Positions 1 through 7,621 of a DNA stretch of 64,000 bases are shown here, piece after piece. A program made the position numbers and the translations under genes. This stretch comes from Aldehydirespirator sp965200005 (GTDB lineage Bacteria > Actinomycetota > Acidimicrobiia > Acidimicrobiales > Aldehydirespiratoraceae). Numbering within the stretch: position 1 is the first letter of the stretch; each line of letters starts with the position of its first letter. Under the pieces are notes generated by a model. The model saw only the letters and a list, made by a program, of their open reading frames with translations, was not told the DNA's origin and ran no database searches. Where the stretch lies: assembly GCA_965200005.1 (NCBI GenBank), contig OZ241331.1, forward strand, positions 1,364,001 to 1,428,000. The letters run 5' to 3'.

Positions 1-516
1 GAGGCGTGTGGCAACGAGTGGCGTTGGCGAGCCCTCACCGAGGCGTTCAAGGCGTTCACCATCGACTATCGCAGCAACCGGCTGCGCATCACCGAAAGCG
101 AACAGCATCTCGTTGCGCGTCCACCAAGCGTTCATGCCGACAACAGCTGCTCCGGTTGCGATGATCGCCCAATGCGACATCACCCACTCGGGGTAGTTGC
201 GCATCGACACCGCTACCCGGGTGCCCGGCCCGGCTCCATGCTCAGCATGCAGGTAGTGCGCCAGCGCTCGCACCCGTGCGGCCACCTCGGAGTAGCTGTA
301 ACGCTCGTCTCGATAGACGAGATAGTCCTTGTCGCCGTGAGCGATGGCCATCTCCCAGACCGCTCGCATGTTGGGGAATGCGCTGTCGAACACCCTTAGC
401 GGGACGCCTCTGATCTCGGTGACACTCCACGTGAACGGCCCACCCGGCCCGGTTAGTGCCTGATACGCGGCATTGAAGTCGTCGACGGGATTGGGCGTGG
501 CCGAACCGGAAGTCAC
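1..516 (-). CDS. Acyl-CoA synthetase (AMP-dependent ligase), N-terminal part, cut by window edge
   Basis: The 172 codons present read as the N-terminal domain of an ANL-superfamily acyl-CoA/fatty-acid ligase, which activates a carboxylate with ATP and transfers it to CoA. Typical signatures are the sentence-like stretches DYLVYRDERYSYSEVAARV and GTRVAVSMRNYPEWV, followed by AIIATGAAVVGMNAWW, all standard in the first 150 residues of this family. The start is the GTG at 516-514; an in-frame TAG lies shortly upstream, so no longer start is possible. The catalytic P-loop and C-terminal domain lie beyond the window start. The gene diverges from psuG, with a 22-bp tandem repeat between them. Substrate cannot be told from this fragment. 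Confidence 0.85.
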   Translation of the reverse strand, partial: MTSGSATPNPVDDFNAAYQALTGPGGPFTWSVTEIRGVPLRVFDSAFPNMRAVWEMAIAHGDKDYLVYRDERYSYSEVAARVRALAHYLHAEHGAGPGTRVAVSMRNYPEWVMSHWAIIATGAAVVGMNAWWTRNEMLFAFGDAQPVAAIVDGERLERLGEGSPTPLVATRL

Positions 517-532
517 GGCGGCAAGGTTAGGT

Positions 533-576
533 CGTGCCTACCTCGGGGATCGCACGTGCCTACCGCGGGGATCGCA
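533..576. repeat. Tandem 22-bp direct repeat in a divergent promoter region
   Basis: Two adjacent 22-bp units (533-554 and 555-576), each starting CGTGCCTACC and ending GGGGATCGCA, differ at one base. They fill much of the 93-bp gap between the divergent acyl-CoA ligase (start 516) and psuG (start 610). Repeated sites in such a place could bind a regulator, but no protein is implied by the sequence itself. Confidence 0.7.
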
Positions 577-609
577 ACTGAACGTGCACCGTGGCTTACG
601 CTGCCCGCC

Positions 610-1536
610 GTGAACGATGTGCTATCTGTTGGCTCCGAGGTGCGTGAGGGCCTCGCTAGCGGCGAGCCGGTAGTCGCTCTTGAGTCGACGATCTTTTCGC
701 AACTGGGCCTGCCAACACCTGCGAACCGAGAGTGCTACGGGCGTGTGGTTGCTGCCATCCGGGCCGAGGGAGCTGTGCCCGCGTTGTGTGGGGTCGTTGA
801 GGGGCGGGGGGTTGTTGGTGCAACTGAGCAGCAAGCCGGGCGACTGTTCGATGCGACCACCAAGATCGCAGCTCGCGACCTGGGCCCAGCGATTGCTCGC
901 CGGCTCGCTTCCGGTGCCACGACAGTGTCTGCCACGCTGACACTTGCTGCTGCCGCTGGCATCGACGTTTTCGCCACTGGTGGCATCGGCGGGGTTCATC
1001 GTGGGGTGTCGGTGAGCGGCGATGTGAGCCATGACCTGCAAGCTCTAGCTCGCCATCAGCTTGTTGTTGTGTCCTCAGGGCCCAAGGCGTTTCTTGACGC
1101 CCGGCTCACACTGGAGTATCTCGAAACCCAGGGAGTGGCCGTGCTCGGATGGCGCACCCAGAAGTTTCCGGCGTTCTATGTGCGTGACAGCGGCTTGGGT
1201 CTGGCAACGACTGTTCAAAGTGCACTTGAGGTTGCCAGATCGCTTGACGCGGCTCGCAGCTTGGGTCACCCGGGCGGGATCCTGGTAGCAAATCCGATCC
1301 CGCCGGAAGCTGAACTCGACCCGGCGTTGCTTGAGCGAGCAATCGCAGCTGCCGATGAAGTCGTGCAACACGATGATGTGATCGGTGGTGCAGTGACCCC
1401 GGTCGTGTTGGATTCGATTGCTGCGTTCACCGGGGGTGCTTCGGTTCGAGCCAACCTGGCGCTGGCCCAGTCCAACGCGAGCGTTGCCGCAGAGATCGCG
1501 GTTGCATTGGCCGCTGACCGGGTGGGCGCAGGGTAG
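610..1536 (+). CDS. psuG: Pseudouridine-5'-phosphate glycosidase (PsuG)
   Basis: PsuG reversibly cleaves the C-C glycosidic bond of pseudouridine 5'-phosphate to uracil and ribose 5-phosphate, salvaging modified nucleosides in the cytoplasm. The sequence covers the whole family (about 308 residues): the opening PVVALESTIFSQLGLP, FATGGIGGVHRG in the middle, VVSSGPKAFLD, and the late VANPIPPEAELDP. The GTG at 610 is preferred because homology begins there; an upstream in-frame GTG at 556 lies inside a tandem repeat. No PsuK-type pseudouridine kinase is adjacent, which is a little unusual since psuG and psuK are often linked. The P450 gene follows 10 bp after the stop. Confidence 0.93.
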   Translation: MNDVLSVGSEVREGLASGEPVVALESTIFSQLGLPTPANRECYGRVVAAIRAEGAVPALCGVVEGRGVVGATEQQAGRLFDATTKIAARDLGPAIARRLASGATTVSATLTLAAAAGIDVFATGGIGGVHRGVSVSGDVSHDLQALARHQLVVVSSGPKAFLDARLTLEYLETQGVAVLGWRTQKFPAFYVRDSGLGLATTVQSALEVARSLDAARSLGHPGGILVANPIPPEAELDPALLERAIAAADEVVQHDDVIGGAVTPVVLDSIAAFTGGASVRANLALAQSNASVAAEIAVALAADRVGAG

Positions 1537-1546
1537 AAACACGGCG

Positions 1547-2749
1547 ATGAGTGATGAACTTGTGGTGAGGATTCTCACCGATCCCGATGTGATTGCTGAT
1601 CCTTACCCGCTGCTGCGAGAGTTGCGTGAGACATCTCCCGTTCACAAGACCGGGTTCTCCGACTACTGGATCCTGACCCGATTCGATGACTGTCGCAGCG
1701 CTCTGCGGGATGTCCGGCTGGGCAATGCCGAACCTGATGACGAGTTCCCCGGGCTGATCGCACCCGGCGGTGCTGTGAGCCGTGACGCGCCGCGCTCGCT
1801 GCTTGGACTCAACCCGCCGGATCACACCCGTATTCGCAAGCTGGTCAGCCGTGCCTTCACTCCCCGGCGGGTTGAGCACTTACGGCCAACCGTGCGGGCG
1901 ATGACGTTCGAGCTACTTGATGACATTGCGGCTGTAGGTGAGTGTGATCTGATCGAGATGCTTGCTTTCCCGCTGCCAGCCAATGTGATCAGCGAGCTTG
2001 TGGGTGTGCCTGCTACTGACAGGGATTGGTTGCGGCCGCTGGTATCAGACATCGCCGTGACACTCGAACCGAACCGCACACCCGAGGAGATGCGTCAGGC
2101 CGAACAGTCACGAACGAAGATCGACGCGTACCTTGCCGATCTGATCGAGCAGCGTCGTGCCGCTCCTCAAGATGATCTGTTGTCCGGCCTCATTGAGGCG
2201 AGTGATGGCCAGGATCGCCTCAGCGAGCAAGAGGTCATCATCACGGTGTCGCTCATCTATGCGGCGGGCTTTGAGACGACCATGAACCTGATCGGCAACA
2301 CCGTGTACACGCTGCTGCGCCATCCCGATCAGCTTGAGGGTCTGCGGGAGGATCGTTCGCTGGTGCCGTCCGCTGTGGAAGAGCTGTTGCGGTTTGAGCC
2401 TCCAGTGCAACTTGATGGTCGGTATGTGCGTGAGGATGCCGAGATTGCTGGCCATCAAATCCCGCGAGGTCATGCAGTGCTCACACTGCTTGGTGCCGCT
2501 AATCGGGATCCTGCGGCGGTGGACGATCCAGAGCGTTTCGATGTTGGTCGTGGGCCGACACAGATGCTGTCGTTCGGCTCAGGTATTCACTATTGCCTAG
2601 GAGCGGCGCTGGCACGCCTCGAAGGCCAGGTAGTTCTCGAGTCGCTGCTTGACCGTTTCGGCACCTGGAGCCTGCTAGATGAGTCCCCACCCTGGAAGCA
2701 CAGGCTCACACTCAGAGGCCTAGAACGCCTCCCCGTCACCCTCTCCTAA
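1547..2749 (+). CDS. Cytochrome P450
   Basis: A 400-residue soluble class I bacterial P450, expected to hydroxylate a hydrophobic substrate with electrons from a ferredoxin system. The I-helix oxygen-activation motif AGFETT is at residues 240-245, the K-helix ExxR at E279-R282, and the heme loop FGSGIHYCLGAALARLEG carries the thiolate ligand at Cys350. The ATG at 1547 gives a normal CYP N-terminus; the reading frame stays open upstream inside psuG, but that stretch does not resemble the family. It lies 10 bp downstream of psuG, so co-transcription is possible. No ferredoxin or reductase gene is adjacent, and the substrate is unknown. Confidence 0.93.
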   Translation: MSDELVVRILTDPDVIADPYPLLRELRETSPVHKTGFSDYWILTRFDDCRSALRDVRLGNAEPDDEFPGLIAPGGAVSRDAPRSLLGLNPPDHTRIRKLVSRAFTPRRVEHLRPTVRAMTFELLDDIAAVGECDLIEMLAFPLPANVISELVGVPATDRDWLRPLVSDIAVTLEPNRTPEEMRQAEQSRTKIDAYLADLIEQRRAAPQDDLLSGLIEASDGQDRLSEQEVIITVSLIYAAGFETTMNLIGNTVYTLLRHPDQLEGLREDRSLVPSAVEELLRFEPPVQLDGRYVREDAEIAGHQIPRGHAVLTLLGAANRDPAAVDDPERFDVGRGPTQMLSFGSGIHYCLGAALARLEGQVVLESLLDRFGTWSLLDESPPWKHRLTLRGLERLPVTLS

Positions 2750-2854
2750 CCCGCTACTAGCGCTCGCAGCATCCAAGAACTCTGTGGCGTTTGGCAGTCT
2801 CTCGTATGACGTGGTTAGAATGTGGCTTGAAGATACGACATTGCTTGAGGATGC

Positions 2855-3148
2855 ATGATGACTGCGAATTCGACTCCCGAGTTTCGGGCTCTACTAGCGG
2901 TGGTGTTCTCTGAAGACACCACCGGTACCGCGGTGACCGAGATGGCCAGAGACGTTGCTGGCATTAGGCCCGGACAAGGCAGCATGATCTTGCTGCCGCC
3001 TCGGAACATGCTGGAGAATGCCTTGAACGAGGAGGCCAAGCAAGTAGTGAACAACCTCTACGACGGTGAAGTGATCGGGATCTTCCCCGTTGACGGTGAA
3101 GTCCTTGAGGCGCTTCTAACGGCATCCGGCATGGAGGGTCCGAGATGA
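2855..3148 (+). CDS. Hypothetical protein, first gene of a three-gene VapBC-type locus
   Basis: I do not recognise this 97-residue protein. It is soluble, lacks a signal peptide, and has a moderately acidic, alpha/beta-like composition with a central segment GIRPGQGSMILLPPRNM. A GAGG Shine-Dalgarno-like sequence sits 4-7 bases before the ATG codons at 2855 and 2858. Its stop overlaps the antitoxin start by 4 bp (ATGA at 3145-3148), which in turn overlaps vapC by 4 bp, so the three are almost certainly translationally coupled. It could be a third component of the toxin-antitoxin operon, for example a co-repressor or chaperone, but nothing in the sequence proves that. Confidence 0.65.
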   Translation: MMTANSTPEFRALLAVVFSEDTTGTAVTEMARDVAGIRPGQGSMILLPPRNMLENALNEEAKQVVNNLYDGEVIGIFPVDGEVLEALLTASGMEGPR

Positions 3149-3402
3149 CTGTCAGGTTGAAGGCCTTGCGGCACAGCGAGTCTGGTGCGTGTTCCGCTGC
3201 TATGCCCGGGACAGTCTTGATGCCTAACGGCCTCGAGGCTGCATGGATAGTCAGGGCAACGAGGTTTCGCGAGAAGATGATTGAGGCCGGACTGCTTATC
3301 CCCGCAAGGGGCACCCTTGCCGACATACCTCCACCAATGAAAGGCCCACCACTCTCCGACGTTCTCTTCGAGATGCGTGAGTTAGACCGTCAGCATCTAT
3401 GA
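3145..3402 (+). CDS. Phd/VapB-like antitoxin, divergent N-terminus
   Basis: This 85-residue protein precedes a PIN toxin and overlaps it by 4 bp. The N-terminal part VRLKALRHSESGA...NGLEAAWIV lines up loosely with Phd/YefM DNA-binding domains (pattern VxxxELR...GxPVAxLV). The C-terminal half, AGLLIPARGTLADIPP followed by GPPLSDVLFEMRELDR, is typical of antitoxin tails that wrap the toxin. The expected role is to neutralise VapC and autorepress the operon. The DNA-binding part is weakly conserved, so repression may rely on the upstream gene. Alternative frames were checked and gave no better N-terminus. Confidence 0.7.
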   Translation: MTVRLKALRHSESGACSAAMPGTVLMPNGLEAAWIVRATRFREKMIEAGLLIPARGTLADIPPPMKGPPLSDVLFEMRELDRQHL

Positions 3403-3791
3403 GTTACTACGTTGACTCATCAGCAATCGTAAAACTACTGATTGATGAGGATGAGACTGAGGCATTCGAAATATGGCTCACTGAACAGCGCTTCATGCCT
3501 GTGACGAGTGACTTGGGAGTGGTTGAGGTCTCACGAACGGCAGCAGTCCGCGCGGGGATCGGACTCGAGAAGGTTGACAGAGCGCTAAAGCCATTTGAGC
3601 AAGTCAGGCTCTCCCCGGAGTGCTTCGATCGTGCTAGGGATGTCCGACCAACACACTTGCGATCGCTTGATGCTCTTCACTTGGCGTGTGCTATAGGCCT
3701 CGGGTACGCGCTCTTAGGCCTTGTCACTTACGACCGAAAGCTCGCTGATGCGGCGAAACTGAACGGCATGCGGGTGGTGGCGCCGGGCTGA
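3399..3791 (+). CDS. vapC: VapC-family PIN-domain ribonuclease toxin
   Basis: VapC toxins are Mg-dependent endoribonucleases that cut tRNA or rRNA when their antitoxin is lost. All four acidic PIN positions are visible: Asp6 in YYVDSSAIVK, Glu43 in VVEVSRT, Asp91 in LRSLDALHLA and Asp112 in VTYDRKLADAA. At 130 residues the protein is full length. The ATG overlaps the antitoxin stop, the usual arrangement in vapBC operons. The cluster is followed at once by a convergent enoyl-CoA hydratase gene. Confidence 0.92.
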   Translation: MSYYVDSSAIVKLLIDEDETEAFEIWLTEQRFMPVTSDLGVVEVSRTAAVRAGIGLEKVDRALKPFEQVRLSPECFDRARDVRPTHLRSLDALHLACAIGLGYALLGLVTYDRKLADAAKLNGMRVVAPG

Positions 3792-3818
3792 CGTTCCGCC
3801 GGGTGGGAGAGCGAGCGG

Positions 3819-4649
3819 TTAGTGGCCCTTCCAGTTGGGGGGGCGGCGTTGTTGGAAGGAGGCGACGCCTTCGGCTGAGTCGGCTGTGGCGGTGTTGAGT
3901 TCTACGGCGACTGCCTCTTCGTGAGCCATTGTTGCGCGGTCTACATCAAGGCTGCGGTTCACTAGCCACTTCGTTAGGGCAAACGACCGGGTCGGGCCGC
4001 TAGCAAGCCGCTGAGCTAGCTCACTTGCCGCATCCCGTAGCTGGTCGTGAGGTACAACCCGATTCACTAGCCCGTATTCGTGAGCCTTGGATGCGGGCAG
4101 ATCCTCGGCAAGCAGGAACAACTCCATCGTGCGTCGCACACCGATTATGCGCGGCAGCAGCCATGGCCCCAGGGCGTCAGGTACTAGACCACGGCGAGCA
4201 AACACCTCCACGAACTTTGCGCGATCGCCAGCGATCACCAGGTCACAAGCCAGGGCCAGGTGAGCGCCCATCCCAGCTGCTGTGCCATTAACAGCGGCGA
4301 TGACCGGGACGTCACAATCGAGCAGCGCAGCGAACAGAGAATGCTGACCGTCGAGCATCATCCGCCGCGAGTCACCCACGATTCGCTCGGGCACCTCGGG
4401 TGGGCGGTGCGATGTGTCGTAGCGATAACGCAAGTCGGCACCGGTACAAAAGAACCGTTCGCCACTAGCCGTGATCACCACACAACGCGCCCGGTGACTG
4501 GTGTTTAGACCATTGAGAATGTCACGTATACGGTCACGGCATGGCGGCGTTAGGGAGTTTCCCGCTCTTGCCCGATCAATCGTGATCCAAGCCACGCTCC
4601 CATCAAACTCAAGTCGAACCTCATCGGTTAAGCGTCGCTCGGCACTCAC
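3819..4649 (-). CDS. Enoyl-CoA hydratase/isomerase (crotonase family)
   Basis: Crotonase-fold enzyme that stabilises a CoA-thioester enolate, most simply a 2-enoyl-CoA hydratase. The oxyanion-hole segments ERFFCTGADLR and VNGTAAGMGAHLALACDL are clear, followed by AKFVEVFARRGLVPD. The latter has Glu at the first catalytic site and Asp near the second, so the exact reaction (hydratase, isomerase or other) is open. I chose the GTG at 4649 because family similarity starts just after it (EVRLEFDGSVAWITIDR). A longer frame runs to 4757 but overlaps the divergent ligase and looks unlike protein. It is divergent from the acyl-CoA ligase at 4670, suggesting a shared lipid-degradation role. Confidence 0.88.
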   Translation of the reverse strand: MSAERRLTDEVRLEFDGSVAWITIDRARAGNSLTPPCRDRIRDILNGLNTSHRARCVVITASGERFFCTGADLRYRYDTSHRPPEVPERIVGDSRRMMLDGQHSLFAALLDCDVPVIAAVNGTAAGMGAHLALACDLVIAGDRAKFVEVFARRGLVPDALGPWLLPRIIGVRRTMELFLLAEDLPASKAHEYGLVNRVVPHDQLRDAASELAQRLASGPTRSFALTKWLVNRSLDVDRATMAHEEAVAVELNTATADSAEGVASFQQRRPPNWKGH

Positions 4650-4669
4650 GGGCGGCCAAACTAGCTGCC

Positions 4670-6238
4670 ATGGCAAGAACCGAAGCGCTTGGATTGTGGA
4701 GCATCGCCGCCGACGATCCTGACTCAATCGCCGTAGTCGACCCACAGCATCAGCCAATGAGCTATGGCGAGCTAGTGGCTGCGGTCAACAAGATCTCGCG
4801 GGGTCTGCATGCCGCTGGGTTGACTAAAGGCGATCAGGTCACCACGTTGCTGCCGAATTGTTTTGAGCAATTGGCAATCTGTCTGGCTGCATACCAGAGC
4901 GGCTTGTATGTGACGACCATCAACTGGCACTTCGTTGGTCGTGAGATCAACTACATCCTCAACGACGCTGAAACCAAGGCTTACGTGGTACATGAACGGT
5001 TCGCAGATGCCGCAATTGAGTCTCTTGACGATTGCGTTACTCCTACACAGAATCGCTTCTGTGTGGGCGGGGCAGTGGATGGATTCCGCCCGTTAGATGA
5101 GCTGACCGGCGGCCAAAGCGGTGACCGGCCAGCTCCGGAACACCTCGCAACCGGCTCGTTCATGTTCTACACCTCAGGCACCACGGGACGCCCCAAAGGT
5201 GTGCGGCGTGCGCTTGATCCCCGACCTGTCGACGAGGCTGCTTCCGCCGCCGGGCGGTTGCTGATGCTCTTCGCAAACATGCCCCACAACAACAACGTTC
5301 ACATCACCCAGGCACCGCTGTATCACACGGCGGTCAACAACTGGACGACTATGTCGCTACATATGGGTCACAGCGTGGTGTTGATGGATCGCTGGACTGC
5401 TCTGGGTGCCCTTGAGCGCATCGAGCGTTACCGGGTTACCCAATCTCACATGGTGCCCACAATGTTCAACCGGCTGTTGCAACTCCCCGAGGAGGTTCGC
5501 AGCAGCTTTGACGTGTCGTCGCTGCGCTCGATGGTGCATGCCGCAGCACCGTGCCCGGTCGAGACCAAACGACGGATGATCGAGTGGTGGGGCGACTGCA
5601 TCTGGGAGTACTACGCCGCTACAGAGGGTGGCGGCACGGTCGTTTCCGCGGCCGAGTGGATGCAGAAGCCCGGGACGGTTGGACGTGCCTGGCCAGGTTG
5701 TGAAGTGATCGTCGTGGATGACGACGGCGAGCCACAACCCACTGGTGAATCGGGCACCGTCTACATGAAGATGCCTGGCGCAACCTTCGAATACAAGGGC
5801 GACAAGGCCAAGACAGCGGCGAGCCGGCTGCGGGGGTTCTTCACGGTCGGAGACGTGGGTTATCTCGACAGCGACGGCTACTTGTTCCTCAATGACCGGG
5901 CAACCGACATGATCATTGTGGGTGGTGTCAACATCTATCCCGCGGAGGTTGAGGGTGAGTTGGTGCAGCACCCAGCCGTTGGCGATGTTGCCGTGTTTGG
6001 TGTGCCCAATCCCGACACCGGTGAGGAAATAAAGGCAGTCGTAGAGCTAACGGACGGCTGGGATGCTTCGGAGAACACCACTGGGGTGATCCTGGGATGG
6101 CTGGGCCAACGCATCGGTCGCCAGAAGCTGCCGCGTTCAATCGACTACACTACTGAGATGCCCCGCGATCCCAACGGCAAGCTCTACAAACGCAAACTGC
6201 GTGACGCCTACTGGTCTGATCAGGAGCGTGCCATCTAG
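4670..6238 (+). CDS. Acyl-CoA synthetase / AMP-dependent ligase
   Basis: A complete 522-residue ANL-family ligase forming an acyl-adenylate and then acyl-CoA. Visible motifs are the P-loop FYTSGTTGRPKGV, the adenylate motif YYAATEGGG, FFTVGDVGYLDSDGY with the hinge region DRATDMIIVGGVNIYPAEVE, and the C-terminal catalytic lysine region PNGKLYKRKL. It starts at ATG 4670, only 20 bp from the divergent enoyl-CoA hydratase start. Its stop codon shares CTAG (6235-6238) with the convergent YeiH-type gene. The neighbouring hydratase suggests fatty-acid or aromatic acyl-CoA catabolism. Confidence 0.93.
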   Translation: MARTEALGLWSIAADDPDSIAVVDPQHQPMSYGELVAAVNKISRGLHAAGLTKGDQVTTLLPNCFEQLAICLAAYQSGLYVTTINWHFVGREINYILNDAETKAYVVHERFADAAIESLDDCVTPTQNRFCVGGAVDGFRPLDELTGGQSGDRPAPEHLATGSFMFYTSGTTGRPKGVRRALDPRPVDEAASAAGRLLMLFANMPHNNNVHITQAPLYHTAVNNWTTMSLHMGHSVVLMDRWTALGALERIERYRVTQSHMVPTMFNRLLQLPEEVRSSFDVSSLRSMVHAAAPCPVETKRRMIEWWGDCIWEYYAATEGGGTVVSAAEWMQKPGTVGRAWPGCEVIVVDDDGEPQPTGESGTVYMKMPGATFEYKGDKAKTAASRLRGFFTVGDVGYLDSDGYLFLNDRATDMIIVGGVNIYPAEVEGELVQHPAVGDVAVFGVPNPDTGEEIKAVVELTDGWDASENTTGVILGWLGQRIGRQKLPRSIDYTTEMPRDPNGKLYKRKLRDAYWSDQERAI

Positions 6239-7548
6239 CTGACTGCGACAGGTTGGGTAGCTGACTGCGACAGGTCTGGCACGTCGAAGATCACACCACC
6301 AAAAAGCAGCCACGCCACAGCAAGCGTCCAGATCACGTTGAGGGTCTGTGCTAGCACGAATGCAATCGCTGGACGTCCCTCATCCAGAGTCAGCAGATCC
6401 TTGAAGCGTGTCTCAAGGCCGATGCACACGAAAGCCATAGCAAACCACCAGGTCCGCAGTCCCTTCATCAGGCTCGCAGTGTCATCGACGAAGTCAGCCG
6501 TGAACACGAACGAAAACAGCAGCGAGGCGACGATGAAGCCGAGCACAAACTTCGGAAAGCGCTCCCAGATGATCTTGGCCGACGGTTTCTCGCCGGTGGC
6601 AGCACCCGCTCGCAGCGTCCACCAAACCGACAGAGCAAAAGCGGCGAGGCCAAGCATCGCATTCTGAGAGAACTTCACGATCACAGCGGCGTTCATTGCC
6701 GACTCGCCAACGATCTCCCCGGCTGCCACCACTGCCCCGGAGGTGTCGATTGTTCCGCCGAGCCAGGCACCCCCAACGATGGCGTCCATGTCCACAACGC
6801 TGATGATCCATGGCATGATCAGCATCATCGGGATGGCAACCACTAGCACGAGCGAGGTGACATACGAGAGCTTCTTGCGATCGCCTTGAACCGCTCCGCA
6901 CGCTGCTATTGCTGCTGACACACCGCAGATCGACACGGCCGTTGCCATCATGGCACCGAGTTCGTCGTCGACCCGAAGCTTGCGCGAGATCCAGAAGCAC
7001 ACATACCAGATGACGAGCACCACTAGCAGCGCCTGGCCGACGCCGAGGGCTCCAGCCTCAAGGATGTTGCCGATCACGATGTTTGATCCGAGGATGACCA
7101 GTCCGGTCTTGATGTAGTACTCGGTGCGGATCGCTTGGCTCATCCAGGTGGGCACTCGCAGCACGTTGGAGATGAACAGTCCCAGCAGGAGCCCGAAGAT
7201 CACGTAGCTAAGGCCCCAGTCCTTGATCGTTGCGTTGCCCGCAATGAGTTGGGATAGCCAGGCGAGAGCGAACACGCCGACGAACCCGGTTGCGAAGCGG
7301 CGAACGTTGCCGCCCATCAAGGCGATGCCGATTGATCCGAGCACTATCAACAGCAGCCCCATCAGGAGGCTGTCGAGCAGGTTTGAACCATCGAAGACCG
7401 AGGTCAGCGATCCGCCGTCCCAGGAGAACCCGGGCAGCGATGGCCGCAGCCCGATCAATGCAAGCAGGATCAATGCGAATCCAAGCCAGCAGGCAACCCA
7501 GTCTTCAGATGAGAGAAGGGTGGGACGCTTTGCTTCGGTAGCGACCAT
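6235..7548 (-). CDS. YeiH/UPF0324-family membrane protein, putative sulfate exporter
   Basis: An integral membrane protein of about 437 residues with roughly ten hydrophobic segments. Family hallmarks are TGLVILGSNIVIGNI, MMATAVSICGVSAAIA and WLGGTIDTSGAVVAAG, as in the YeiH (Cons_hypoth698) family, some of whose members are linked to sulfate or sulfonate export. The ATG at 7548 is preferred; a longer frame to 7650 adds a low-complexity N-terminus and would overlap the divergent PLP-enzyme gene. The neighbouring cysteine-synthase-like genes fit a sulfur connection, but that is inference. Confidence 0.85.
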   Translation of the reverse strand: MVATEAKRPTLLSSEDWVACWLGFALILLALIGLRPSLPGFSWDGGSLTSVFDGSNLLDSLLMGLLLIVLGSIGIALMGGNVRRFATGFVGVFALAWLSQLIAGNATIKDWGLSYVIFGLLLGLFISNVLRVPTWMSQAIRTEYYIKTGLVILGSNIVIGNILEAGALGVGQALLVVLVIWYVCFWISRKLRVDDELGAMMATAVSICGVSAAIAACGAVQGDRKKLSYVTSLVLVVAIPMMLIMPWIISVVDMDAIVGGAWLGGTIDTSGAVVAAGEIVGESAMNAAVIVKFSQNAMLGLAAFALSVWWTLRAGAATGEKPSAKIIWERFPKFVLGFIVASLLFSFVFTADFVDDTASLMKGLRTWWFAMAFVCIGLETRFKDLLTLDEGRPAIAFVLAQTLNVIWTLAVAWLLFGGVIFDVPDLSQSATQPVAVS

Positions 7549-7621
7549 GGCCGCGAGCGTAGTTGCAGTTGATGAAGCGGTCCGTTGGCCGCGGCGGGGG
7601 TGATGCGGTGATACTTGAGGG

